The notes under the pieces are model-generated. The model did no database searches and was not told the origin of the DNA. It saw nothing but the letters and a program-made list of their open reading frames with translations. From Fistularia commersonii (Eukaryota; Chordata; Actinopteri; Syngnathiformes; Fistulariidae), in NCBI GenBank assembly GCA_037954325.1, contig JBBMNZ010000017.1, forward strand, positions 8,133,501 to 8,197,500: a DNA stretch of 64,000 nt, in the 5' to 3' direction. Positions 1 through 12,500 of the stretch are shown here, one piece after another (position 1 is the stretch's first letter; each line of letters opens with the position of its first letter). Both the position numbers and the translations under genes were made by a program.

Positions 1-122
1 CAGTTTGTAACTCAGTTTGTAACTCTCCTAATTCAGACTGCCACCTGATAACAATTACCTAATCCAGGGAGAAGTTCTTGTTAGTTCACCAACTGTTAAA
101 CCCTAACGGGTGACCATTGTAC

Positions 123-2851
123 CTGTTTGAAGGCCTGCAGCACCTCAGCTCTCTGACTGAAGTGTTTGAAGATTAGCTGTAGTGAGCCTGACACCAGAGG
201 GGGATAATCTTGCATTATGAGATGGATAAGAACCCTCAAAAACGTTTGACCACCTTCATCATCGAGCTCAACAGCGCTTAACTCCGAGCTGAAATCACAC
301 ATAAGTATAGTTACACTCTCGCACAAAGGTCCATTGTAAGATAATTGAGGTGTTAGTTGACACAGATAATGAAAGTATAAATGCAATTTCAATTACCTCC
401 CTGCAAACATGCTCTCTGCCTTAGTTGCAATCTCATCGACATCTGGCTCCGAAGCTGGAAAAAAAATGAAGCAAATACATTGACAATTAAAAAACAACTG
501 TTCGAAGGTAGAGATTTAAAAAGAGAAAAGTGAAATAAGAGAGAATTGGCTCTTACAAGCAAGTGGGGGGAAATCAGCCAGTGAAGTAGAGTTGTCAGAC
601 ATTTTCTTTTCAAACTCCTTCTTGTAGATGGACAACAAATATGTGATCCTGTAATCCAACCGGACACTCAGGATGAACTGAAAAAAGGGTGCAAAATAAA
701 AGTCAAACAGGAAATGCTAAAATGCTTCATGCACGGTCAGTTGATGGCTCGTACTTGCAGGATCTCTATGATTCTCAGCTTAGTGTCCATCACCATGATA
801 TCCTCATTGTCTGGCATAAAATGTCCTTTCCCATAGCGTAGAGAAGGAGGGCTATCAGGCAAGCTGTGTGGCACACCTCGACTCATCACCATTTGAGTCA
901 TCATTTCCCCAACGCCATGGATGGTACGCAGGACATTGTTGCCTAAATGAGACATTCATCTTTACAACTAATCACACCCACGCAGGTAGAGTTTCTAAAA
1001 TCAACGGAACAGAAGTTTATTTCTTTCTTGGAGAACTTGCAACATTAATGAACGTGCATGTGTTCAAGAGTTTTCTGCTAAAAATGCTAAAATCTACTTC
1101 ACTCTGAAGATTTTCAAAAGCTGGGTTACAAGACATACAAGACATATGGAGGTGTGTCTAAGGAAAACAAATTTTATATTGGGTCAAGTTTTAAACTTCA
1201 TCTTTTTCAATTTAACTCCAACTGGATTGCTCTGGCTGGCATAATATCTATTAGAAATTATTTATTACCCTTAAATGGACAAATATAGAATTTTAGGCTA
1301 TGGGAATGCAATTATTTCTTCACTTAAGATATGACTAATATAAAACACTGTTTTTAATTGGGATTCGTATTTTATATCATCTGAAAGGTTGAATTTTTAG
1401 GATACTATCAATGTTGAACACAACCTACCAGCCTCTGGACTCTTACTCAGCTTGTTCATGAAAGTGAGTGGATGCTGGACAATATCCAGGATGGCCAGCA
1501 GAGTGCGTGTGAGTCGCAGCAGCTCACTAAAGCTGTAGAAACCAAAGTAAACCAGGTTACGTGCTAGATTCACAACCTAGAAGAGAGAAGAAAAACAATC
1601 TGCCATTAAAAAGAAATATGGTACATGTCATGATATTATGAAGAAGAGATTACTTGTAATTGAAAACACTTGTGTTGCATCTGAACAGATCTGGGCGTCT
1701 ACAAGCCTGCTAGCAAGACTCAGCGGTCTCAGCTTGCAGCAGGGTGTATGGGCGGTACAAACGGTCAATGCGTGTATCAACACAATGACGGAGTATGGCA
1801 AGTTTGTGACAATTTCGAAGTGTCTCAAAGGAAATCTGACGACTTAACGTTTACTTGATAGATCTCACACTGATGATATCTTTAACTTGTAAGTGAAACC
1901 TTTTTAACTGCTGGCACGGAACTTAACCTCAAAAACCCATCACTGTCTAATTTCAGAGCAGCGCACTATCTATAGTGAGATACTTCAATGCGGATTAAAG
2001 GACTGACACTGCGCTAACTATAGCAATGCTACTTGCATGGGAAAAGTTAATTGTACCTCTAGCGTGAGTTCATTCTTGTCTTTATCCCCAAATGGAAAAG
2101 CCTGGCTGACAACATCTTTGAGATACTCTTCAACAAATTCCATGGTTGGGGCAAATTTCCTTTTCATGTCCTCTCTTGAGGTGTCTGCTGACTCATATTC
2201 AAACCTAGAGAAAAGCACAATCTGTATGCAGATCATAGCGATGTAGACTCCTAAATCAAGAATGCAATCCCAGACGGCGATGCTCACTCATGGATGGTGA
2301 TCTTAGAGGGGATCTCGGTCCAGAGGCGGGCATAGCGCACCGGAACCACAGATTCCTGTGGGTCACGGTCCACATGCATATGCAGCATTAGGCGACAGAA
2401 AGACGCTCTCAAGTTGTAGGGCAGGCAGTCGTCGAACATGCAGCGCAGGATCAGATCCACAGGTAGCTGACAGGAGATCTGATTGATGGCCAGGTACTGA
2501 CGGTCAAGACACATTTTAGCAAACAGGTTCAGCTGGTACCTGCAAATAGTGAATAGAAGTGTTGTTTAAAAAAATAAATAAATAAATAAATAAAATATAT
2601 ATGTGGTGTTTTATACACGTTTATCTATATATCTCTCTCTATATATATATGTATATATACATATATATATCACATTTATGTATGATATATATATTATATT
2701 TAATATATATTATGAATTTAATATATATTATGAATTTAATATACATGATATATATAATATAATTTCATATAAAATATAATATGTATTATATATAATATTT
2801 ATCTGTATATGTTATTTTTCATATATATAATATTAAAATTATATAAATATG

Positions 2852-2888
<37 letters not shown>

Positions 2889-3458
2889 TATTTATACTGA
2901 AAAAAATGGTTCAACAAATTGGTGAGGTAAATTCATGAATACAATTAACACCTGTAGTAAGTGATGATATCCACATCCATCTTATGGTTGCCCTTGGCAT
3001 CCTGGGCCAGGTGGCGGATGGATTTGCCATGTGGCTCCTTGTGACTGTCGATCCAATAGAGCCAAACCTCCTCCTCCTCCACCTCCTCCTGCAGGAGTGG
3101 GGACTCGAGGGTGGTGTCAGTGTTGGAGATTAATCTGGGGACAGGGAAGAGGGTGAGAGAGTGTGAAAGAAAACAGTTACAAGAAAAGCCTCACGGTGAA
3201 ATAGCGGTCTATGCCCAAGAAAATGTGCATTTTTCAGAAAGGGTAACTGAGGATGCAGCGCTGAATGTGATTAAGAATAAACGCTAGAAAAATGAGCAAC
3301 AACAACAATGGTTCATATGAATAAGATGTATAACTTACTTTGTCTGGATGAGGATATCTGCATTGGTGGGATTCAGCATAAATTTACATATAAGCTCCTG
3401 TGTGACAGGGATGGCAGTCTTGTTGGAAACGCACAGATCAGAGAGATAATCCAGGAAT
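123..3458 (-). CDS. itpr2: itpr2 exons 17-25: start of helical regulatory/coupling region
   Basis: Residues about 629-1090. Recognisable family blocks are FLDYLSDLCVSN, TQELICKFML, EEVWLYWIDSHKEPHGKS, FAKMCLDRQYLAINQIS, SFCRLMLHMHVDRDPQESV, TMEFVEEYLKDVV, LARNLVYFGFYSFSELLRL, RTIHGVGEMMTQMV, EDIMVMDTKLRIIEILQ, FILSVRLDYRITYLLSIY and ELDDEGGQTFLRVLIHLIM. The last exon in the window (123-288) ends at a GTACAA donor after FKQ, so the gene continues left. Exons here are 58-252 bp, most separated by introns under 500 bp. Confidence 0.95.
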
Positions 3459-6400
3459 CTAAGAAATAGAGGGATGATTCACAATTTCTGGCAAATGTTT
3501 ATGATTTCAGCAGAACAAAGCAATGAAAAGCTTGGACATAAATCCATAAAATACAGGTGAATATCTACTGAAACTAGACTATTTTAGGAACGGTTCGAGC
3601 TTGAGCTGAGGATAGCATAGCCTCCTTGAATGGTGTTAGATATTTCATTTAACTGCTTCCTTTGATTATCTCACATTTGGCTTGAAAGACAAACCTGGGC
3701 TCTCTGTTTCGCCGCAGCAGGTTGACGAAGGTCTCAATCTCTCTGGCTGTTATGTGCTTTTCCAGCAGTTTGCGGTTGTTGTGGAGCAAAGCTGTGATTG
3801 TATCCTCAGCCAGAATTTCATAACCAATCTGAGACTGCATGATTGGGAACTTTTTTGCTATGTATTCCTGTGTGGCACAATAAACTATTGGTTACAATTA
3901 ATGAATAAATAGCCAGAAGCTAAGCTGCATTGCAAGTACAGACAGGCAGGTATTTCACTGAATTACTTTGAAAGAAAGAAGTGAAAAGTTGTTTAAACTA
4001 TTGATAAAGAACGCCTAATATTTGTTGAGAGTCCGGAAAGGTTCGAAGTCACTCTGGTCACAGTCAATGGTAGTTTCTCTTTTTGAAAATTGTGCAACTG
4101 GACTTTGAAAAGTTGCGTTGCCACAATTTTCAGTGATAAGATTTCAATTTTCATGATAAGGTTTGACAAAATTTGTTAACTCATTAAAATCCCTTTAATC
4201 ATTTTGTCATTGACATTTTTAACCAAAATGTTTGCACAAAAATTTGGTGCAGTTTAGAGCCTTCCCTATGATTTTGAATATTCAGCTGAGAGAAACGAGG
4301 GCATTAGATGTGTCTTGATTGCAGTCCTTACTGAAATGTGCTGACTGAGCACACAATTTCCTGACAGTCTTAAACGCGCATAGACTTATCTGAAGCATTA
4401 TGATAATGTTCATCTCCATATGCACATCGGTCACTTAAGAATACATACAACTGACTTCTTCAGTTGGCAGACACTTGCCTGGTTTTTGCGATAGTCTTGC
4501 TGGGAGTGACGTAGCACCCTGTAGCACAGTCTCAACATATATTTGAAATTAGCATAACGCTGGTCTCCCAAGTCCTCCAACTTCAGCATCGGACCATCAC
4601 CTTGATCTGTGAATGGAGCCTTCAGGATACCAAAGATCTATAGAGGAAAAACCTGACTAAGAAACCACAAAATCTGTAGACTGGTGATAATATTAATACA
4701 GACTTTGATCATTTTTTTGATGTTGTTGGATACAACAGATTGTTATCAATCGTTGCTATTTTTCTTCACTTTTATATCAGTACTGCGGTGATGGTCTTGC
4801 AAGAGCATATGGATGTTATCACTTCCAACACTGAGGTCTCCTACCAGACACAATCAGCCTCATGCGTGTGTGTCTGTGCAGACCTGGGCAAGGATGTTCT
4901 GCTCCCTCATGAGTTTCTGCCTTTCTCGGTTGGGTGTCGAGGTGACCACCGACAAAACCTCCTGCCCGTTGTTTGGAACCACGCATACAAAGAAAACCAG
5001 GTCCTCCAGGAGCTTAGTCACAAACCTTCAAGGTGTGGAAGTGGGTAGAAAAAAAATATGTTTATACACATCACCATGCGTGACCTGTGTTATCATGCTG
5101 GTCCACATACCTCCTCTCATTCTGGAAAATATTTCCATACTGAAGCTTTTTCACAGTGGATTCAAGAACCTTGCTGGCATCATTAGCAAAGTCCAAGTCT
5201 CTGACCTCTGACAGAGGAACAGACACAATCGCAAAAGCCTCTTTGTCTTCTTTTGTGGGACAGGTGCCGATCTATTTCATCAGCAAAGGGAAATATACCG
5301 GTTATGCAAGTTGACTTATAATTCTCGTGTGTCTGTCCACTTGTGGGAAGTTTTTGGTGTATAAACCTTAAGCATGACGGGTCGCTCCTCCTCTGCATCA
5401 ATGGACACGTTGGTGCTGGTTACCCATGTGTTGGTGCATAGATGTCTGAGCCTCACGTAAGAGTTTCTGAGGAATGATCAACAATTCTAAAATGACCAAA
5501 GATTTCAATTTATAATAATATTCTTTTTGTTTGAGTAGCCACTGTACTGAGCAGTTTCTGCCTACACCATCAGACTTCAAACACAAACACCATTGGTCAA
5601 GGAAAAGCTACTTTACCTTTAGATCTGACTTCATACTTTGCAAACATTACCAGATGGACATTTGAAGACAATTCAGAGATTTGAGCGGATCAAAGGGTTT
5701 GAAAGGGGGTTTGCCATAAAATGAAAAAGTTGTCAAGATCTACTCACCCTTATGTTAATGAAAAATCAAGTAAGCTCTTTAATACAACAAACACAGCGGT
5801 ACAGCCGCTTCCTATACAACTGAAGTGATATCACTTGTGACCAATTTTCTAATGTAATGCTCAATACCGAAAAAAAAAAAACACTGAAAAATATACTTTC
5901 AGACTGTTTCTCTGGCATAAAAAGTTTTATAAAGACCAGACATGTGAAGTTCAATGAAGGATACAACTGTTTCACTATGTATGGTATGTAAAGAGAAATG
6001 TCTGCCATACCCTCAAGCTCAAGGGTGGCCCAACTCTTTGACTAAGGGGTAAAATTTGACAGACGGGCCGGGTCGGCACAAGATACGATATATATTAAAA
6101 AAAAGCCTTGGGTGGGGAAATAATGATTCGATTTCAAATGATCTTCCTTTAAACTGTTGTTGATCACATTCTTAGTTCAGGAATTTACCTATTCCACATA
6201 CGTTTTCTGCAATGTTACAAAAAACATACCATCTTCCACAAAACAGCGTGAAATGAGTACATACAGAATTAAAAAAAAAAGACCAGGAAATTTTGTATAT
6301 TTATGTGGAAAGCTAAAAGGACATGTCCAACTCACTATATTTCTTAGCTGAATTCTCTTCACATGAGAAACTCAACAGGGAACAACCTATCATTTATATG

Positions 6401-9400
6401 GGTTCTATTATATTATTTCATTACATACGATGAATGATGAACTTCTGCCCTGTCTCTCATATTCTTCTGGTATACTGGAATGTCATGTATTCATGGGACC
6501 TTGGCAGAAGACTTCCTTGTCTGATTCTAATCCTTCTAATTAATTCTGTACTTACTGTCCTTTATTAGTTTGTCCTGTACTTCTAAGAGATCTGAATATA
6601 GATCAAATCAACCAATGTTCACATCAATTGCCATTTTCACCTTGTTCCGCTATAAGGTCAAATATTACAGTTAATCAAAATTGTTTTTCACCCCAATATT
6701 TCTAATGGGATTAATCGTCACCGTCGTCTTTACTTTGTCGTTGGGAAGCTACAAAACAAGAATGCCCTTGATAAAGCCATCTTTACGTGCCTGAGCAACA
6801 GTTTAATTTCGGGAGCGTCTCCCACATTGATTGTTCCAGTAGCATGTGTATTTTGCTTTCTTTTTCAAAACAAGAAACTAATTATAAGAAGGAAGCAAAC
6901 CTAATCGATTGATTTACTCTCGATAAAAGACACTGATGGCAGATTTTCTGAAAAGATCCATGTGCTGTGAAAAATACATCACCAGTTTTACTATAACAGA
7001 TGTGACCCATTATTGTGAGTGTTGTTGACATGTGTGACTGACCTAGGCACCAGACAGTCAGCCCTCTGCAGAGTGGTGGCATCCAGCTCAAAGAGAGAGG
7101 CAATGTCATTCCCATGAGGAACAGACACCAAAGTATAGGCAATCTTGTCTGCTGCTTGATGTTTCCTCTTTAAGAAAACCGCATCTGGTCCATTCTGCAT
7201 CAGTGACAAACACAAGAACCAGAGCAGCATTTTTAGGTTCATCATTTTCCAAAGCTAAATATTAAAAAAACAGTGATCTTGAATAGAGTAACCAGTAAGG
7301 CTCTAAAACAACAGATCTTTTTGACAGTTGCAATTTTTACATAAAAGTTGGTACTGTTTTCAATCGAGATTTTTATAAGTCGGTCTAAAATCCAAGGTTT
7401 GATTAATGCGCATGTAGACACCTTGGTATAGCTGCACTTCATGTTTATATTGTTGTTTTGGAAAAATGTTTTCTAAGAAACATAGTGCAAATGTGTTGTC
7501 GATCATTATCTGATATCACATAATTATCATTCAAAATAATTATTGAATACTGATGTCTGTCAATTGATTCATAAACTAATCAGAGGATCTCTCCACAGTA
7601 GTACAACGTATTATTTTAAGTTCCAGCATTACTCACACACATTTCTTTCTTGTGACATTTTGCTTTATTCTGAATATTCATCCCCAAATCAAATCTAATG
7701 ATTGACTTATGTGTCCGGCTGCTAGACATTCCCACTCATAATCTATAATTTACATCAGACAGTTGTTAGCAAAACTATAGTGTCACCATGTGTCACACTA
7801 ATGAGCCATCACACTATGTGTGAGCCGGGACTGCTGTGTGTGTGGTGTTGCACACTGCAGTATGTAGGATGGAACAGTCAGTGCAGATGCATCAGATAAT
7901 GGCAAGGGTTAATTCCTCCCACTGTTCTCTGCATGTCAATGGGAAGCTCCCCAGAGCTGCTTCCACAGCTCAGCATCTCAATCCTCCAACATCCCCCTCA
8001 CCACCGCCCCCCACCCACCCCCTCCCGCTGATGACTCAACCCACAGGCGAGTGGAGCAGAGCAGACAGCACGTCTGCCTCCCCTCCCACCCCTTTTGCAG
8101 GGCACCCCCCCCCACACACACCCAGACGTTATGTAAGGAGCCCCCTGTGTGTCTGAAATTCAGCATGTGCATGAGAAAGTCTGCGAGGGTGAGACGGGTT
8201 GTGCGCGTGTTCCTTGCAGCAGCAGAATACAAATGTATAAGGTGGCTGAGAGCTGAACGAAACGCCTAGATATAGAGCCAAGGTGGGCAGGGTGTGTGTG
8301 TGTGAGGACTGGAGACGTTGCATAACTAAAAGGATACATAAATTGAGGAACCTGTCGTTTGACAGAATATACATCTATATCACTGCAGAGAAATAATCTC
8401 TCTATCCACTCCTTTGGTCTTTTTTCGAATCATCTCTCCCTGTTAACTGCAATCTGCCTCCTCTTTGGTGAAAAACAATCATGATGTTGCAATTCAGGTT
8501 TTCTCAGTTATAGAGATAACATGATTTATTAAGTGATATACATATAGATAACATACAGACATGATGTATCTATCAAAGCGTATACTGTGAGGCTCTAGTC
8601 TGAACTCATCGGTTAGTGATTCTGCCACTTAGTTTGTTCATTTATCTTACCTCTCTTTTAGACTCTGACGTGTTTTCTTTGAATTCAGGGTTCACCTGCA
8701 GAGTAACAGAGTTGTCAGTGGCTTCTAATATGGAAAGTTCTGGTGACAAATCTGTCATAATCATTACCTTTCCCCATATTCAAACCACACAAAAAAGTGC
8801 AAGTGTCCATATCAGTGGGAATGCTGCCACCTACAGCACAATAAAATCACCCATCGTCTGCACTGATTCAAAAACTCAAGAGGTTTCTAGCAAAAATAAA
8901 TACTCTCAATATGAAAAAAGTCTCTGGTAGTGACAAAGCGAGTGTTTTTGCCAGCTACTCTAAAGCTCCAGAATAGTGATACAAAGTAGTAAGATTTGAC
9001 AAGTTTGATAACGGGCAATTCAATCACAGGAAAAGAAAAGGCATGACACTTGTTGAGGACGGACTCACACCTCAGCGGCGAGGTAATTTCCAGTTGCCAG
9101 GTGTTTAAAACGAAAAAGGCTGTTCCACTGACCAGCTCCACCTCGGCATGGGTCATAATGCACAACCTGACAGAGAATAAAATAAAAATGTCAGCTTTTA
9201 AACATACACTGTGTTTGAGAAGAATGGCATGTGTTGTGTGATATTCTTTGATATCTTGCAAAAGATAAACTCATATTAGGCTCAGAAAATAACTGAAACT
9301 AATCAACCATCAAATACTTGGTTTTTTTTTATCATATTTTTTTATTCAAAAATAGTTTTCACTTTCCGCAATTAAAAAGTCAGATTCCTCATATTAAACA

Positions 9401-9473
9401 CTATTTTCAAAAGCCTGTCAGTCATCTCACACAAGCACACACAATTATCCTCAGCCAGAATTCAATTCACATG

Positions 9474-9541
<68 letters not shown>

Positions 9542-12500
9542 TGTACTGTCTTGAACTTTCAAGAACAGCTCAAGTGAACAACCATGTTGGAGAATTGCAT
9601 GCTTCAGAAATTTAGAGCCAGAAACAGACATGTACATTAAACTGGAAGATGTTTAAGGGTCAAGGGAATAAGCTGAATGTAGTAAACAACAGAGCACTAA
9701 AAATTTCACGACAGGATCCATCAACAATTCGAAGTCACGATCTCAACCCATCTTGAAAAGAAGAATGTTTTGCATAGATACATAACGGCACCCTGAAAGT
9801 TTATATTTTGTAAATTATTTATGAAACTGTCTGCACTATAATTGTTCTACTGCTACCTGCTTAAACATTCAATTGTTTTGAAGGCAAAATGCAGCTACAT
9901 TTTGGTTTTGAAAAGTTATTCTCTTAATCAAAAATTCTACATTTGATTTTCTGTACTTCAACTGATATTATGACACAGTAACTTCAATACTACTCCTTTA
10001 AATACTACTTTTATTCCTATTGTGTCTCTAATACAAATACATGGAATGTATTTTTTCCCATATTTTTTCTTCTGGCTTCATTAAAGTTACTTCCCCATAC
10101 AAACATTGGGTATGTGGCTTATCTTTTGACGCAATTTATCTGCAAAACACTGTGTTGGGTTTTGTGGACATTCACAAACCGAAAGATAACAGTTTCTAGA
10201 ACTGGAGAACTGTTACTGGCATGTCAGTGTGAGTCACAGGCGGCCTGTGCGATAAGTACACTCTGGAATTTATGTATCACATCAACGGCTGCTGTGGAAT
10301 CATAAGAATATTTTTGCACAAATAAAGGTGGGAGAAAAGAAACTATTGTGTTCTGCAAGCTGAAAGAGGAATATACAGTATAATAAAGTGGTGATAACTA
10401 CTCGCAAAAGTGGCAAGATAAAATAAAGCATGACATGTGAAGGAAGTGTCTTAAAATGGGAATTAATGACTTGCCTTTGGGAAACATATGGAAATGTTTG
10501 TTTGTATGTATGTATGTAAAAGGGTCATTACGATGAAATGGCACCATTTAACAAATATATAGTTATTTAACATATACTATATGCTTTTTCCTCAATTCAG
10601 CACTCTGAGGATTAGGCTGACAAAATCCTTGTCGGTTACTGAAAAAAAGACACACCATTTTTCCTTTGTCTTTAAGATGTTCAGACAGTTTAAAAAAAGT
10701 TATTCAAGTTCTGAAAAAGTAAATGTGCTTTACCTCAATTTCCCAGAGAGCCTTGGAGCTGGTAGCGGAGGTGGCAGACTGGCGTAGTGTGGTCCTGAGA
10801 AAGACATGCTGTTGCTTCTTGTACTCGTCACAGGTCAGAAATTTCTCCTGCTCAGCGTGGAACAACCTCACCACATCTCCCTGGAAGAGAGCACATGCAC
10901 AGTTTGCACTAAAACCATTCAAATTTCATCCGGACGTGATAAAATTCGGAACAATTAACTCAAACCGTTGGTGATAAAACACCTTACCCCCTTCAGAACA
11001 TCTTCCCTGTAGTCACTGAACTTCATGAACAGGGTCACCTTCCAGCTGGTGTTACAGTTAACAGCATTGACCTGGAGCATTGGAAAGGGGGAGGAATCAA
11101 TAAATAAACTATCTGTAATTCACATACGTTCTGAGATGAAATTTCAACAATATACAGCTGAAGGTCTGCAAACACAGACAGTAACTAAAGTTTTAATACA
11201 ACTTCATAACTTTTGAATGCATATTATCAGCAAATATATAGCTTCTTAATTAAAATCATATTAAAAAACAAGCCCCACCTCTTTGCAGCCAGGGTTATCT
11301 AGCAGCTCAATGTTACTGGCATGGAGAGGCTGCCCTGCATTTACTGGCATCAGGACCACCTTGTCCCCGACCACCACCTTAAACCCAAATAGACTCGTCA
11401 CATGGTGGCATAAGACCAAGGTTTTCAAACTTTGTGAAGCGTTTCAGACCATTTAACCAGAGCAAAGATTGAATCCAAGAGGGCTGAGTCTCATGTGAAT
11501 GGCAGACGTGCCCACAGCAAACAGATTTGTGTCCGCCACACTGTGTGGACTGAAATGGTGTTTACTAGGGCTGGACAATATACCCATTTTTTTTAAACAA
11601 CAAACAGCTGAATTATGTTATTGTGGATTTACTTCATACTGAAATCTTTGATCAATTATGGCTCATTTACTTGGTTTTTGATCTAAGTCATTATTTGTCA
11701 ATAACTGATCATCTTGACCAAACTGCAAACCTTTTTCGTATCCCTGATAAATATACTTGTTTTTTTACAAAATCACACACACACACACGGAAAATTATGC
11801 AAATGTGTTGACAATGGAACACAATTAAAAGCAGGGAAAAATAATGCAACAAATTATCAAGGAATGAGCAACAACTTATTGAAATATCAGCAATGAACAA
11901 AAGAAAGTTATGAATAAAAATAATCATCAAAATGATATATCCAATAAGGTCAGATGAAATGCTCCTTACATTTTGAAAAGGGACACACCTTTTTGGCGGC
12001 ATGTGTATGTGATGTGTGATTTTCCATACCCAAGCAGATTTTTTTAATATCAGGATCATAAAAAGGGCTCCTGAATATTATACCTTTACATTTTTATGTT
12101 CATATTGTCAAGCCCTAATACAGTTGCATCAACAATTACAAAAACATGCTGTTGACCGAAACTGTACATCTACGAGTTATAATAGGCTAACAATCTCACC
12201 TGAAGTAGCTATACATAAGCACACTATGACTGAAAAAATACTTGGCTTGTCAAACTTATGGCGTGGTGAAATATTCAAAAATACAACTTGAAATATAATT
12301 ATGCATTATCGGTGACAAACAGAAAGAAATGAACTTGAAGGCCGGTGAAACCATGCTCATATGAAAGTCTGTTTCAAAGTGAATAATGCACAAACTACAT
12401 GCACAAAACAAGAGCAATACCTTTAACCATAGGGCGCTAAAACAACAGGGAAGGAACAAAATCAGAAATGTTACTACAACAGGACAAACAACCGACAATA

